The position numbers and the translations under genes are program-made. DNA of 64,000 bases from Gammaproteobacteria bacterium (GTDB lineage Bacteria > Pseudomonadota > Gammaproteobacteria > Steroidobacterales > GCA-2729495): positions 41,196 through 105,195 of the forward strand of contig JASLMV010000008.1 in the NCBI GenBank assembly GCA_030746435.1, read 5' to 3'. A model generated the notes under the pieces. It had not been told where the DNA came from. It made no database searches and saw only the letters and a program-made list of their open reading frames with translations. The first letter of the stretch is position 1; every line of letters begins with the position of its first letter. This document shows positions 9,296 to 17,516 of the stretch, piece by piece.

Positions 9296-10150
9296 ATGCT
9301 CGGAGCTATCCGCAGCGTCACCCTGAGCGCGCCGGACCTCGCAGCCGTGGAACAGGCTTACGGCGAATGCCTCGACTACCGGGTTACCCGGCGCACCAAG
9401 GTCAGCGCCGGCGAAGCCGCGGCCTGGCAGGCAGAGAAACTGGCAGGCAGGCCGCAACTGGTGATGAGTCCGGCATCCGCAGATGACTTTGAGTTTAGGT
9501 TTATAGAACAAGCTATTGATTCTGAATATATTCCTCTTACTACCTATGGCTGGAATGCGGCAGAAATCATCGTCCGCGACGTCGATGCGATGGCCAGGCG
9601 CATCGAGGATTCGCCCTTCAAGGTCGTGGGCGAGCCCCGTAACCTATCCTTCAGCGACGATATACGGGCCATGCAGATCCTTGGCCCCGCGAGCGAGATC
9701 GTCTACCTGACCGAGTTCAAGCAACCGGTGCCCGGGTTATCGGTCCCGGACGCCCGCTGTGATGTCGACCGCACTTTCATCGTAATCCTCGGCGGGAAGT
9801 CCATGCACGAGCTGCAGGACTATTACCACGAAACCTTCGGCGTGCCCCGCGCGCCGGTGGTGGAATCGCGCATCACGACATTGTCGAAAGCGCTCGGGGT
9901 ATCCATAGAAACCCAGTACCCGATCGCGGCGATGGCCCTGGACGGCGAATCGCTGATCGAGGTTGACGAAATGCCGGCCCAGGTCGGGCCGCGCAGACGG
10001 GAGGACGGCTTACTGCCACCAGGTATCGCGATTGTGGGCTTCGACTGCGATGCGGTGCCTACCAATGCAACGCCGGTCGAAGGCACGCCCGGTCGTTACA
10101 TCATGGAAGGCCCGACGGGCGAGCTTATCGAGTTAGTCGCTCGTCATTGA
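9296..10150 (+). CDS. Two-module VOC (glyoxalase/dioxygenase fold) protein
   Basis: A 284-residue protein with two successive VOC-type modules (about 1-140 and 150-282). Each begins with a short strand and helix (DLAAVEQAYGECLDY; MHELQDYYHETFGV), and the second ends GRYIMEGPTGELIELV as VOC domains do. The metal-ligand His/Glu pattern is incomplete by eye, so catalysis is uncertain. It is probably co-transcribed with the CoA-transferase. Its last 18 bases overlap the convergent O-methyltransferase gene. Codons at about 9482-9555 are strikingly AT-rich (TTT, ATA, ATT, TAT, CTT in succession) compared with the rest of the gene. No specific substrate can be assigned. Confidence 0.75.
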   Translation: MLGAIRSVTLSAPDLAAVEQAYGECLDYRVTRRTKVSAGEAAAWQAEKLAGRPQLVMSPASADDFEFRFIEQAIDSEYIPLTTYGWNAAEIIVRDVDAMARRIEDSPFKVVGEPRNLSFSDDIRAMQILGPASEIVYLTEFKQPVPGLSVPDARCDVDRTFIVILGGKSMHELQDYYHETFGVPRAPVVESRITTLSKALGVSIETQYPIAAMALDGESLIEVDEMPAQVGPRRREDGLLPPGIAIVGFDCDAVPTNATPVEGTPGRYIMEGPTGELIELVARH

Positions 10151-10807
10151 GCACTTCCGCGCCAACGTCAGGCCATCCCCGATGGGTACCAGCGACAGGT
10201 CGACGCGGTTATCGGTCAGTAACGCCGCATTGAGCTCACGGATTGCACATGTTTCGTCATCCGTGACGGATGCGTCGATAACGCTGCCGCCCCAGAGCAC
10301 GTTATCGATTGCAATAACTCCTCCCGGCCGCAGCAATTTTAGCGCCGACTCGAAGTAAGCCGCGTAGGCTGTTTTGTCGGCATCGATGAACACGAAATCG
10401 AAAGTGCCCGCGTCACTCGCTTCCAGTTTGGCCAGCGTCGTCGTCGCATCGCCCAACTCCAGGTGTATACGGCCGGCAACGCCCGCTTCCTCCCAGTAAC
10501 GTCGCGCAACTGCCGTCCACTCCTCGCTGGTGTCCAGTGCATAAACCTCGCCGTCCTCGGGCAGTGCGAGCGCGCAGGCCAACGCGCTGTAACCGGTAAA
10601 GGCGCCGACCTCGAGGTAGCGTTTCGCGCCGATTAACCGGAGCAGGAAAGCCATGAACTGCCCCTGCTCCGGCGCAATCTGCATGTTGGCCATCTCCATG
10701 TGGGCCGTTTCTTCGCGGAGGGCCGTGAGCACAGGTGACTCGCGTAGCGAAACCGACAGCAGGTAATCGTATAACGCGTCATCGAGCGGCAGGGTCCGGT
10801 TGCTCAC
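10133..10807 (-). CDS. SAM-dependent O-methyltransferase (caffeoyl-CoA OMT type)
   Basis: A class I methyltransferase of the small OMT_3 family. The SAM-binding motif I is LEVGAFTGYS (residues 65-74), followed by YALDTSEEW, the metal-binding FVFIDADK and LRPGGVIAIDNVLWGG. I place the start at GTG 10807 (224 residues) because homologues begin just before the TLPLDDALYDYLL helix. An in-frame ATG at 10891 would add 28 residues with no family counterpart and run into the divergent promoter. Substrates in this family are usually catechol-like; nothing here fixes which. It is divergent from the TauE/SafE permease gene. Confidence 0.85.
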   Translation of the reverse strand: MSNRTLPLDDALYDYLLSVSLRESPVLTALREETAHMEMANMQIAPEQGQFMAFLLRLIGAKRYLEVGAFTGYSALACALALPEDGEVYALDTSEEWTAVARRYWEEAGVAGRIHLELGDATTTLAKLEASDAGTFDFVFIDADKTAYAAYFESALKLLRPGGVIAIDNVLWGGSVIDASVTDDETCAIRELNAALLTDNRVDLSLVPIGDGLTLARKCSMTSD

Positions 10808-10936
10808 AGCATGGGCCTGAGGCTTTAGGGGACGTTTATCATGCCCAAGATTGGGCAAAAACCAAACTTCCCCGCTACAATCGCGCACCATATCGCTCAG
10901 GCCGTCGCCCGATAAACCTGCAAGAAGGATTAGCTG

Positions 10937-11767
10937 ATGAATCCCGAGACCATCGACCTTCTGCTTTGGCTCGTCCCCCTGTTGCTACTGGCGGGCGCGT
11001 TTGCGGGCCTGCTCGCTGGACTGCTGGGTGTTGGCGGCGGGATCGTGGTCGTGCCGGCGCTTTATCATATTTTCAGTTACCTCGGGATCGACCCCGAGGT
11101 ACGCATGCACCTGGCTGTCGGGACTTCGCTGGCGACCATTATCCCCACCAGCATCCGTTCCGTGCGCGCGCACCATTTACGCGGGAGTTTCGACCGGCAC
11201 CTGTTTAGCCAGTGGACCCCTGCAATGATCATCGGCGTGCTGCTCGGGACCTGGCTTGCGAACCTGGCGGATTTCACCGTGCTGACCGCCGTGTTCGCTA
11301 CAGTTGCGTTACTGGTATCGTTGTACATGGCTTTCGGTAACCCTGACTGGCGCCTTGGCGAGCAATTGCCCGGCCCCGTCTGGAACCAGCCGATTGCAGC
11401 GACCATCGGCGCGATCTCCGCGATGATGGGCATCGGCGGCGGGACGATGAGTGTGCCGGTATTGCACCTTTACGGCACACCCATACATCGCGCAGTAGGT
11501 ACGGCGGCGGGTTTTGGCATGGTGATCGCCGTACCCGGTGCACTGGGCTTTATCGTCGGCGGATGGAATGCCCCTGCCCTGCCTGAATTCAGCCTCGGCT
11601 ACGTTAACTGGCTCGGGTTTTTACTCATCGTACCGGCAACCGTTGCGCTCGTGCCGACCGGCGCGCGCCTCGCGCACTCGTTGAGTCAAAAAGGATTGCG
11701 GCGCGCTTTCGCAGTATTTCTCGGGTTAACGGCGGTGCGCATGTTCGCCGACATCATCCAGGCCTGA
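10937..11767 (+). CDS. TauE/SafE-family sulfite/organic anion permease
   Basis: A 276-residue inner-membrane protein with about eight hydrophobic helices. It has two copies of the family's Gly-rich motif, GLLGVGGG (residues 28-35) and MMGIGGGTMSVPV around residue 165, reflecting the internal duplication of TauE/SafE proteins. Members export sulfite or sulfoacetate, or move other small anions. The ribosome site AAGGA precedes the ATG by 7 bases. It is divergent from the O-methyltransferase and converges on the FAH-like gene with a 7-base gap. The transported ion cannot be inferred from the neighbours. Confidence 0.87.
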   Translation: MNPETIDLLLWLVPLLLLAGAFAGLLAGLLGVGGGIVVVPALYHIFSYLGIDPEVRMHLAVGTSLATIIPTSIRSVRAHHLRGSFDRHLFSQWTPAMIIGVLLGTWLANLADFTVLTAVFATVALLVSLYMAFGNPDWRLGEQLPGPVWNQPIAATIGAISAMMGIGGGTMSVPVLHLYGTPIHRAVGTAAGFGMVIAVPGALGFIVGGWNAPALPEFSLGYVNWLGFLLIVPATVALVPTGARLAHSLSQKGLRRAFAVFLGLTAVRMFADIIQA

Positions 11768-11774
11768 GATAAAG

Positions 11775-12647
11775 TCAGCCCGCAAGTTTGAAGCCCAGTT
11801 CCATTACGCTACCCAGGGAGACGCTGAAGACATCGTTTGCCTGTAGTTTCTTGTGCGGACTCTGCCCGGCCGCATCGGCTTCGAATGCGATGACATCACC
11901 CGGGCTGAAGGCATAACTGCGGGACAGGTGCGCGAGGCGCTCGACACAGGCATCCGCCGACGGTCCCAGCGCCCCCGTCCAGACCATCACCCCGTTAATA
12001 CGCACCAGCGCTTCCAGTTCTCCCGGACTGGCAACCTCATCGAGGGTCACGAGTGCCGGGCCCATGGGCAGCGATCCGGGAAACTGACGGGCTTCCGTAA
12101 ACTCATGCCAGGCCGCGAGGTCGACCGGGCTGTCCTGCGCGGGCGCCAGGTCGACCACCAGTGTCCAGGCCGACAAGGCCGCCTCTGCCCCGGCCTTGTC
12201 GGCCTGGTAAAGCGGGCGACCCAGTACAGCGGCGAACATCGGGTGTGCGACGAGTTCCTTCTGACCATGCATACGAATTTGTGCGGCATGCCCGACCGCG
12301 GTGTTGGGGCTCTTGATAAAGCTGGCGGAAAAGCCGTCGCGTTCCGCCTGGCTGATCAGGATCAGCCCGGGCCGCCTTATCGGCGCCATTAGTGCGGTAC
12401 CCGCAAGCGACGACAGCGCGCCGTCCTGCCTGAGGCGCGCTTCGCTTTCCCCAACCTGTTCGACAAGGCTTTGTGTGTGCTCGAGGCCGCGTTCGCCCGC
12501 TGCCAGGATGCTGATCGTCGACTGCGGAATCCACTGCGAAGCCGAAAGCGAACCAGGTGCAGCAGTCAGATCGAGAATCGTGCCCGTGTCGAGCAGGACT
12601 CCGGGCCTGCCCGCGACTTCCCGGGCGTCAATGGTTACCAGTTTCAT
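11775..12647 (-). CDS. Degenerate fumarylacetoacetate hydrolase-fold protein
   Basis: A 290-residue protein recognisably related to the FAH superfamily: PIRRPGLILIS near residue 90, FIKSPNTAVG (110-119) matching the family FxKPxxAxxG, a FAAVLGRP strand (138-145) matching ELAVVIG, and a C-terminal GDVIAFEADAAG segment matching the family GDV---T-GVG. The Glu-x-Glu metal ligands that precede the strand are replaced (His135 and Met137 by my alignment), so ordinary Mg/Mn-dependent C-C hydrolysis is doubtful. It starts 39 bases after the ferredoxin stop and is probably co-transcribed. Function unknown; a non-catalytic or altered enzyme is my inference. Confidence 0.7.
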   Translation of the reverse strand: MKLVTIDAREVAGRPGVLLDTGTILDLTAAPGSLSASQWIPQSTISILAAGERGLEHTQSLVEQVGESEARLRQDGALSSLAGTALMAPIRRPGLILISQAERDGFSASFIKSPNTAVGHAAQIRMHGQKELVAHPMFAAVLGRPLYQADKAGAEAALSAWTLVVDLAPAQDSPVDLAAWHEFTEARQFPGSLPMGPALVTLDEVASPGELEALVRINGVMVWTGALGPSADACVERLAHLSRSYAFSPGDVIAFEADAAGQSPHKKLQANDVFSVSLGSVMELGFKLAG

Positions 12648-12686
12648 GCAGCCACCTCGTCATCGCGACTTCGACGTTAAGAGAAC

Positions 12687-13007
12687 TCAGGACTCGTTGT
12701 CACCCGCCGTTACAACCAGGCCGTCGAGCTCATCGGTGATTTCTATCTGGCAGCTTAACCGGCTGTTGTCATGCCGATCCAGCGCCGAATCAAGCATAGC
12801 ATCTTCCATATCATCCATGCCCGGCAGCTTGTCGAGCCAGACTTTATCGATGTAGGCGTGACAGGTTGCACAGGCGCAGGCGCCGCCGCATTCGGCAACG
12901 ATTCCGGCAACGTTGTTATCGACCGCAGCCTCCATCACGGTCAGACCAACCGCGGCTTCGACTTCCCGGGTATTTCCCTCCCGGTCATGAAAGATAATCC
13001 TGGGCAT
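12687..13007 (-). CDS. Adrenodoxin-type [2Fe-2S] ferredoxin
   Basis: A 106-residue ferredoxin with cluster ligands C40, C46, C49 and C86 (pattern C-x5-C-x2-C-x36-C) and the CHAYI element that follows the third Cys in adrenodoxin/putidaredoxin-type proteins. An extra Cys (C44) lies inside the ligand loop. Such ferredoxins pass electrons to P450s, Rieske oxygenases or Fe-S assembly. No P450 or oxygenase is adjacent and the hsc/isc genes are absent, so the partner is unknown. It lies 71 bases after the TPR gene of the TonB cluster and just ahead of the FAH-like gene. Confidence 0.9.
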   Translation of the reverse strand: MPRIIFHDREGNTREVEAAVGLTVMEAAVDNNVAGIVAECGGACACATCHAYIDKVWLDKLPGMDDMEDAMLDSALDRHDNSRLSCQIEITDELDGLVVTAGDNES

Positions 13008-13078
13008 TTTTCAGCTCACGCTTTGCTCGTGCAAAAGCAGGAAATAATGTTAATGGCAACCGGGGAGAAGGTGCGGGA

Positions 13079-14467
13079 TCACTCGACCAGGCTGGCCTGG
13101 GTTTCGCCCAGCGCCTGCCTGGCTCGTTTCAGCGAGTCCTCGAGCTGTTTCAGGCGGGCTTCCTCGCTTTCGACGTAAGCTATCCAGGAACTGGCCGTTT
13201 TCGCGGCTTTCTCGTATTTCAGTGCCCTGCGGAACGTGGCCTTCGCGGCCGAGAGCTGGTCGGTTTCATACTGGCACATGCCGTAAATCAGATAGACATT
13301 GCCCTGGTTCTTGAGGCCGCCCTTGTTGAGCGCTTTCTTCGACGCATCGATGCAGTCTTTATGCTCACTCAGGTTCAGGTAAGACTGCGCCAGCCGCGCA
13401 TACAATTCGCCGTCATCGCTCAGGCCGGCCGCTTCTTTAAGCGGCGGGATGGCTTTACGGTCTTCTGCCGCCATTTGCCAGGCCTGGGAATACAGCCGCA
13501 GGTTCGAAACGGTGCTCTCTACCTGCTCGGCTTTGAAACCTTTTTCCAGTACCCGTGCACCCTTGTAAGGCGCCTCTGCCTGCAAAAAGAGCTGCGCCAG
13601 CTGAACAAGTTCTGAACTCTTTTCGAGCAACCCCTGGTCATAGGCCGCCTCGTAGGCGCCAAGCTGCCTGGGCTCGTCCTTGAGTTCGTAGTACACGCCC
13701 GACAGCTGCGTCCAGTACTCTTTCTTGGGCCAGCCGATAACGAGTTGTTCCAGCACTTCCCTGACCTTCGGGTAGTTATCCTGTTCCCAGTACGCGACCC
13801 GGAGCAGCAGCCACCAGTTCTCTTTCATCTCCAGGCCCTTCTCGCGGGCCAGTGACATCGCCTTATCGACCGGCGGAACAATCTTCTGAAAATCGGCCTT
13901 CGTCGGGTTCGCTTTCGCAGCGGCAATCGAGTAGTAAGCCGTGCCGATTAGCGCATACATGTCTGAATCGGGGCCCAGCATATCCATGTACCGATTGGCG
14001 TAACCAATGGCCGCCTGGTAGTCCTCCTTGACGAAGGCCAGCTGGGCCAGGGTACGGATTGCCTGCTGCATAGCCGGTTCCGGCAGGTCAGGCTGCTGCA
14101 ACAAAGTTTCGTAGGAATCTATTGCTTTATTGAAATCCCCGAGTGCGAAATAAAGATAACCGTACATGCTGTACATGTTGACCTTCTCGTAGTCGGTCAG
14201 CTTGGGCATCGCCTTAACTTTATTCAGGATCGCAAGCGCTTCATTGTATTTCTCTGCGTCTAGAAGCTCGGTCACTTCGAGGATCATGTCGCCGACCTTG
14301 ACAGACATTGACGCAGACTTGCGGCCCGAGCGGGGTGCCGATTTATTCTCTTTCTCCTCCTGGGCAAGTGCGGTGCCGCCAAGCTCATTGGGCAGCAGCG
14401 CCGGTGCGGCAAATATGAATGCCGCAACCAGTAATGCATACCCCGGAACTCGTGACATCGGATTCAT
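13079..14467 (-). CDS. Exported TPR protein of the TonB2/TtpC-type cluster
   Basis: A 462-residue protein with a signal peptide (hydrophobic residues 9-24) followed by a long array of tetratricopeptide repeats, for example LNKVKAMPKLTDYEKVNMYSM and FALGDFNKAIDSYETLL. The C-terminus is a charged helix. The ATG is only 2 bases after the tonB stop, indicating translational coupling. In many marine gammaproteobacteria a TPR protein of this kind closes the DUF3450-ExbB-ExbB-ExbD-TonB operon, so it probably helps the periplasmic or outer-membrane side of the energised uptake system. Its precise role is not established. Confidence 0.85.
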   Translation of the reverse strand: MNPMSRVPGYALLVAAFIFAAPALLPNELGGTALAQEEKENKSAPRSGRKSASMSVKVGDMILEVTELLDAEKYNEALAILNKVKAMPKLTDYEKVNMYSMYGYLYFALGDFNKAIDSYETLLQQPDLPEPAMQQAIRTLAQLAFVKEDYQAAIGYANRYMDMLGPDSDMYALIGTAYYSIAAAKANPTKADFQKIVPPVDKAMSLAREKGLEMKENWWLLLRVAYWEQDNYPKVREVLEQLVIGWPKKEYWTQLSGVYYELKDEPRQLGAYEAAYDQGLLEKSSELVQLAQLFLQAEAPYKGARVLEKGFKAEQVESTVSNLRLYSQAWQMAAEDRKAIPPLKEAAGLSDDGELYARLAQSYLNLSEHKDCIDASKKALNKGGLKNQGNVYLIYGMCQYETDQLSAAKATFRRALKYEKAAKTASSWIAYVESEEARLKQLEDSLKRARQALGETQASLVE

Positions 14468-14469
14468 GC

Positions 14470-15069
14470 TCAGTCTTCCAACTCAAAGGTAATAATGTGC
14501 TGAACGCCGGGCACTTCTACCGGCTGACCGTTTTGTACCCGTGGCTTGTATTTCCATTTGAGGACAGCGTTTACCGAGGCCCGCTCAAACAGCGAACTGG
14601 TGCACTCTACGACTCGCGCATCTTTCGTCGCGCCCGTTGTCGTGACCGTGAACTCCATCAGGCACTGTCCCTCCAGCCCCCGGGTCTGGGCACGGCGAGG
14701 ATAGATGGGATTGATCTTGACGATCGGCAAATAGTCGCCCTCGCCTATCCAGGCGCCCCCCTGCGAAAGGTCTATGCCGATCCGGTTGCCCCGGGAAGAG
14801 ATGTTGAGCGCCTGGCTCGTGTCGAGGCTGTCCTGCATAACCGGCGGCACATCCGGTGGCGCCTCTTCGACTTCCGGCGGAGGCTCGGGTTCGTTTTCAT
14901 CCCGGTTCACAGTTTCCTCACGCTTAACCATGATGAAATCACCGAGATTAAAATCCGGCTCTTCGATAACCGCTTTTTTACCGGTCGCAATCAGGATCTG
15001 CATGATCCAGAGCAGCGAAAAGGTGACCAGGACACCGGTCATCAGCGATACGGCGAAACGTGGAATCAT
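14470..15069 (-). CDS. tonB: TonB-family energy transducer
   Basis: A 199-residue TonB-like protein with one N-terminal membrane anchor (about residues 6-28) and a Pro/Glu-rich spacer (PEPPPEVEEAPPDVPP). The C-terminal TonB domain has IYPRRAQTRGLEGQCLMEFTV and the closing WKYKPRVQNGQPVEV strand pair. It transmits proton-motive energy from ExbB/ExbD to outer-membrane receptors. I chose ATG 15069 because AGGAGGG lies 7 bases upstream; an earlier in-frame start adds 11 residues. The spacer is short, as in TonB2-type proteins. No TonB-dependent receptor is adjacent. Confidence 0.92.
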   Translation of the reverse strand: MIPRFAVSLMTGVLVTFSLLWIMQILIATGKKAVIEEPDFNLGDFIMVKREETVNRDENEPEPPPEVEEAPPDVPPVMQDSLDTSQALNISSRGNRIGIDLSQGGAWIGEGDYLPIVKINPIYPRRAQTRGLEGQCLMEFTVTTTGATKDARVVECTSSLFERASVNAVLKWKYKPRVQNGQPVEVPGVQHIITFELED

Positions 15070-15127
15070 GCCCACACCCTCCTGACAAAAGCGCTGTAGC
15101 AATTATACGTTGTTGCCAGCCCGCCCA

Positions 15128-15538
15128 TTAATCGCCCTTTTCCGCCGAAACCGAAATGCGCGTAATACCGGCCTGCCGCGCAGCATCTGCGACCAGCACC
15201 ACCGTTTCCGAATACGCGTCTTTATCCACCTGTATTACAAGCGAACCCTCGGGGTTCTCCGCCAGCAGCTTCTCAAAATTCGCCTTCACGGCACGCTGGT
15301 CGATGCTCTTGCCGTCGATCCAGATTTCGTTTTGCGAACTGATCGCCAGCAGGATATTAGCTTTCGGCTTGGCCACGGCCTCGGGCGCCACGGGCCGGCG
15401 CACGTCTATGCCCGCCTCTTTAACGAACGAAGCGGTAACGATAAAAAAGATCAGCATGATAAACACGACGTCCAGCATGGGCGTCAGGTTAATCTCTGTT
15501 TCCTCTTCTTCAGCCGCTGCAATTATCGATCTGCGCAT
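15128..15538 (-). CDS. exbD: ExbD/TolR-type biopolymer transporter
   Basis: A 136-residue protein with a charged cytoplasmic N-terminus and a single membrane helix carrying the conserved proton-path aspartate (D23 in NLTPMLDVVF). The periplasmic domain ends SVSAEKGD. It forms the proton-driven stator with the ExbB proteins encoded upstream and energises TonB. It is separated from tonB by 58 bases and from exbB by 31 bases in the same operon. Confidence 0.93.
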   Translation of the reverse strand: MRRSIIAAAEEEETEINLTPMLDVVFIMLIFFIVTASFVKEAGIDVRRPVAPEAVAKPKANILLAISSQNEIWIDGKSIDQRAVKANFEKLLAENPEGSLVIQVDKDAYSETVVLVADAARQAGITRISVSAEKGD

Positions 15539-15569
15539 AGTCGTATGATTGCCTTATCCGCGCCCGCAA

Positions 15570-16097
15570 CTAGTGATCAAGCTCCAGGTCTTCTTCAAGA
15601 CCTTCGACCTTGGTTTCGATTAGACGCGTGATAATAGTGACAAGAAAGACGCCGGACAGCGCGCCTACCATCCCTGCCATCGTGGGGATCGTGGCCTTGG
15701 AGACACCCGATGCCATGGAACGCGCATTACCTGTGCCGGATATAGCCATCACGTCAAACACCTCGATCATGCCCGTAACCGTTCCCATCAGGCCCAGCAA
15801 CGGACAAAGTGCGACGAGCGTCTGAATGACCGGCACCACGCGATTTGCGGACATCGAGTAACGCGAGATCATCGCTTCGCGTATCTGTTGGGCGCCCCAC
15901 GATTTGCGGTCGGGACGCGCACGCCACTGCTCACGCTGTTCGTCGCCCAGTCGGATCAAACCGGTCCTGAAAAAAATCAGGCGCTCGACTATCAGTACCC
16001 ACATCGCAAAGATGGTTACAGTTATTAGACTCAGGACATCGCCCCCGAGTTCCAGGAAATCCCGGACCGCTTCGATTGGCGCCACTATGAAGTCCAT
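15570..16097 (-). CDS. exbB: ExbB/MotA/TolQ proton channel protein
   Basis: A 175-residue short ExbB with three hydrophobic helices. The two conserved ones contain LVALCPLLGLMGTVTGMIEVFDV (about residues 93-115) and the Thr/Gly-rich ATIPTMAGMVGALSGVFLV. These match the MotA/TolQ/ExbB channel signature. It pairs with the ExbD encoded immediately downstream. The long ExbB-like protein upstream (16149-17516) is the partner found in TonB2/TtpC systems. Confidence 0.92.
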   Translation of the reverse strand: MDFIVAPIEAVRDFLELGGDVLSLITVTIFAMWVLIVERLIFFRTGLIRLGDEQREQWRARPDRKSWGAQQIREAMISRYSMSANRVVPVIQTLVALCPLLGLMGTVTGMIEVFDVMAISGTGNARSMASGVSKATIPTMAGMVGALSGVFLVTIITRLIETKVEGLEEDLELDH

Positions 16098-16148
16098 GTA
16101 CGGAACCCTGCCTGCGAAATAAATATCAAGCCAAACACAAGTCCGGCA

Positions 16149-17516
16149 CTAGCTGCCATGACGCTCCGCGTGCTCTGCAATAATTCCGGCACTTTGCTCC
16201 TGCAGCACCTGCACGATACGTTTGCTGCGACCACTAACGAGCGTGTGCAGCAACACCATCGGAATTGCGACCGTCAGGCCTAGCACCGTCGTAACCAGGG
16301 CCTGCGAGATACCACCCGCCATCAGTTTGGGATCACCCGTACCGTAGAGCGTAATCGCCTGGAAGGTCTGGATCATGCCCGTCACCGTACCGAGCAGCCC
16401 CATCAGAGGTGCCACCACCGAGATAATCTTGATAAACAGCAGCGCACGATTCAGCGTCGGTGTTTCCTTGAAGATTGCTTCCGAAAGCTTCAGTTCCAGC
16501 GTCCCCGTGTCCTTCGCGCGGTTTTCGTTGTAAACCCCCAGTACGCGGCCCAAAGCATTGTCAGAGCTCGGTGTTTCGGTAGCCAGCTGAGCCGTGACCT
16601 TGCGGCTGGCAATGCCCAGTACCACCATCCGCTCTAACGAAATCATCAGTCCGATAATGCCGAGCGCGATGATCAGGTAACCGACCAGGCCACCCTGCTG
16701 AATACGCTCAACGAGGTTGGGTCGGGCAATAAGCGTACTCAGGACACCGCCCAGCGTCGGGTCGAGTCCGAAGCGCACCAAACCACTCGTTTCATCGAGC
16801 AGGTCTGACGTGCTGCCGGTAAAGCGGCCCTGTTCCGGCTGACGCGGTAACTCTGACAGGGTGCCGTCCTCGTACCTGAGGTACTTGCCGTCAGACACTA
16901 TATTAAAGAGACCGACGCGGGCGACTTCCCGCTGCTCTTCGCTTCCGTCAACCGTACGTACGTTCGCGTTGAACCGAACGACCTTACCGCTTTCCGTCAT
17001 TTCACGCTGCAGTTCAAACCACAGACGGTCTATCTCCTCGAGCGATGGTAACTGCGAGCTTGAGCCGATCTTCTTGGCCAGTCCTTCCAGGAACTCTGTA
17101 CGATCAGGATACTCAACACTCGTGAGCGAAGTATCGAAGCGGGTCCGGGCATCGCCTGCGACCTGCTGCATCACGCCGAAAAGTTCCTTCAGGGATCCCA
17201 GCCGTTCGTTCAGTTCGTCTTCAAGGTCACGCAGTTCTTTCTTGTTGGCTTCTGCCTGGGCTTCCAGGTTCTGACTGCGGCGTTCCTGGGCGGCCTTTTC
17301 GGCTTCGGCTTCATTCAACAGACGCTGCTGATTCGAGCGCTCCTGGCGGAACCGTGCTTCACGCTCACTGTGTTCCTTATTGTCCTGCACGCGGCCCTGT
17401 TCTACGGCCCGCAGCAGTTGATCCATGTTCAACGCCTGTTGCGCATTTGCACTCATTGGCATGACCAATACCGCAACCACGGCAAGTGCAACACTCTTAT
17501 ATTTAATGTGTGTCAT
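16149..17516 (-). CDS. Long ExbB-like protein (TtpC type) with periplasmic coiled-coil domain
   Basis: A 455-residue protein with a signal peptide (MTHIKYKSVALAVVAVLVM...), then a Glu/Gln/Arg-rich coiled coil (about residues 35-115), a soluble domain, and a C-terminal ExbB channel domain with PLMGLLGTVTGMIQTFQAI and GGISQALVTTVLGLTVAIP. This architecture matches TtpC, the extra component that Vibrio-type TonB2 systems need. The DUF3450 stop and this start share a base (TGATG), so the two are translationally coupled. The combination is known from marine gammaproteobacteria; its role as a bridge spanning the periplasm is inferred from the coiled coil. Confidence 0.9.
   Translation of the reverse strand: MTHIKYKSVALAVVAVLVMPMSANAQQALNMDQLLRAVEQGRVQDNKEHSEREARFRQERSNQQRLLNEAEAEKAAQERRSQNLEAQAEANKKELRDLEDELNERLGSLKELFGVMQQVAGDARTRFDTSLTSVEYPDRTEFLEGLAKKIGSSSQLPSLEEIDRLWFELQREMTESGKVVRFNANVRTVDGSEEQREVARVGLFNIVSDGKYLRYEDGTLSELPRQPEQGRFTGSTSDLLDETSGLVRFGLDPTLGGVLSTLIARPNLVERIQQGGLVGYLIIALGIIGLMISLERMVVLGIASRKVTAQLATETPSSDNALGRVLGVYNENRAKDTGTLELKLSEAIFKETPTLNRALLFIKIISVVAPLMGLLGTVTGMIQTFQAITLYGTGDPKLMAGGISQALVTTVLGLTVAIPMVLLHTLVSGRSKRIVQVLQEQSAGIIAEHAERHGS

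Noticed and set aside
10808..10891. N-terminal extension of the O-methyltransferase from an upstream ATG
   Set aside because: The extra 28 residues have no family counterpart and the segment is needed as promoter for the divergent permease gene.
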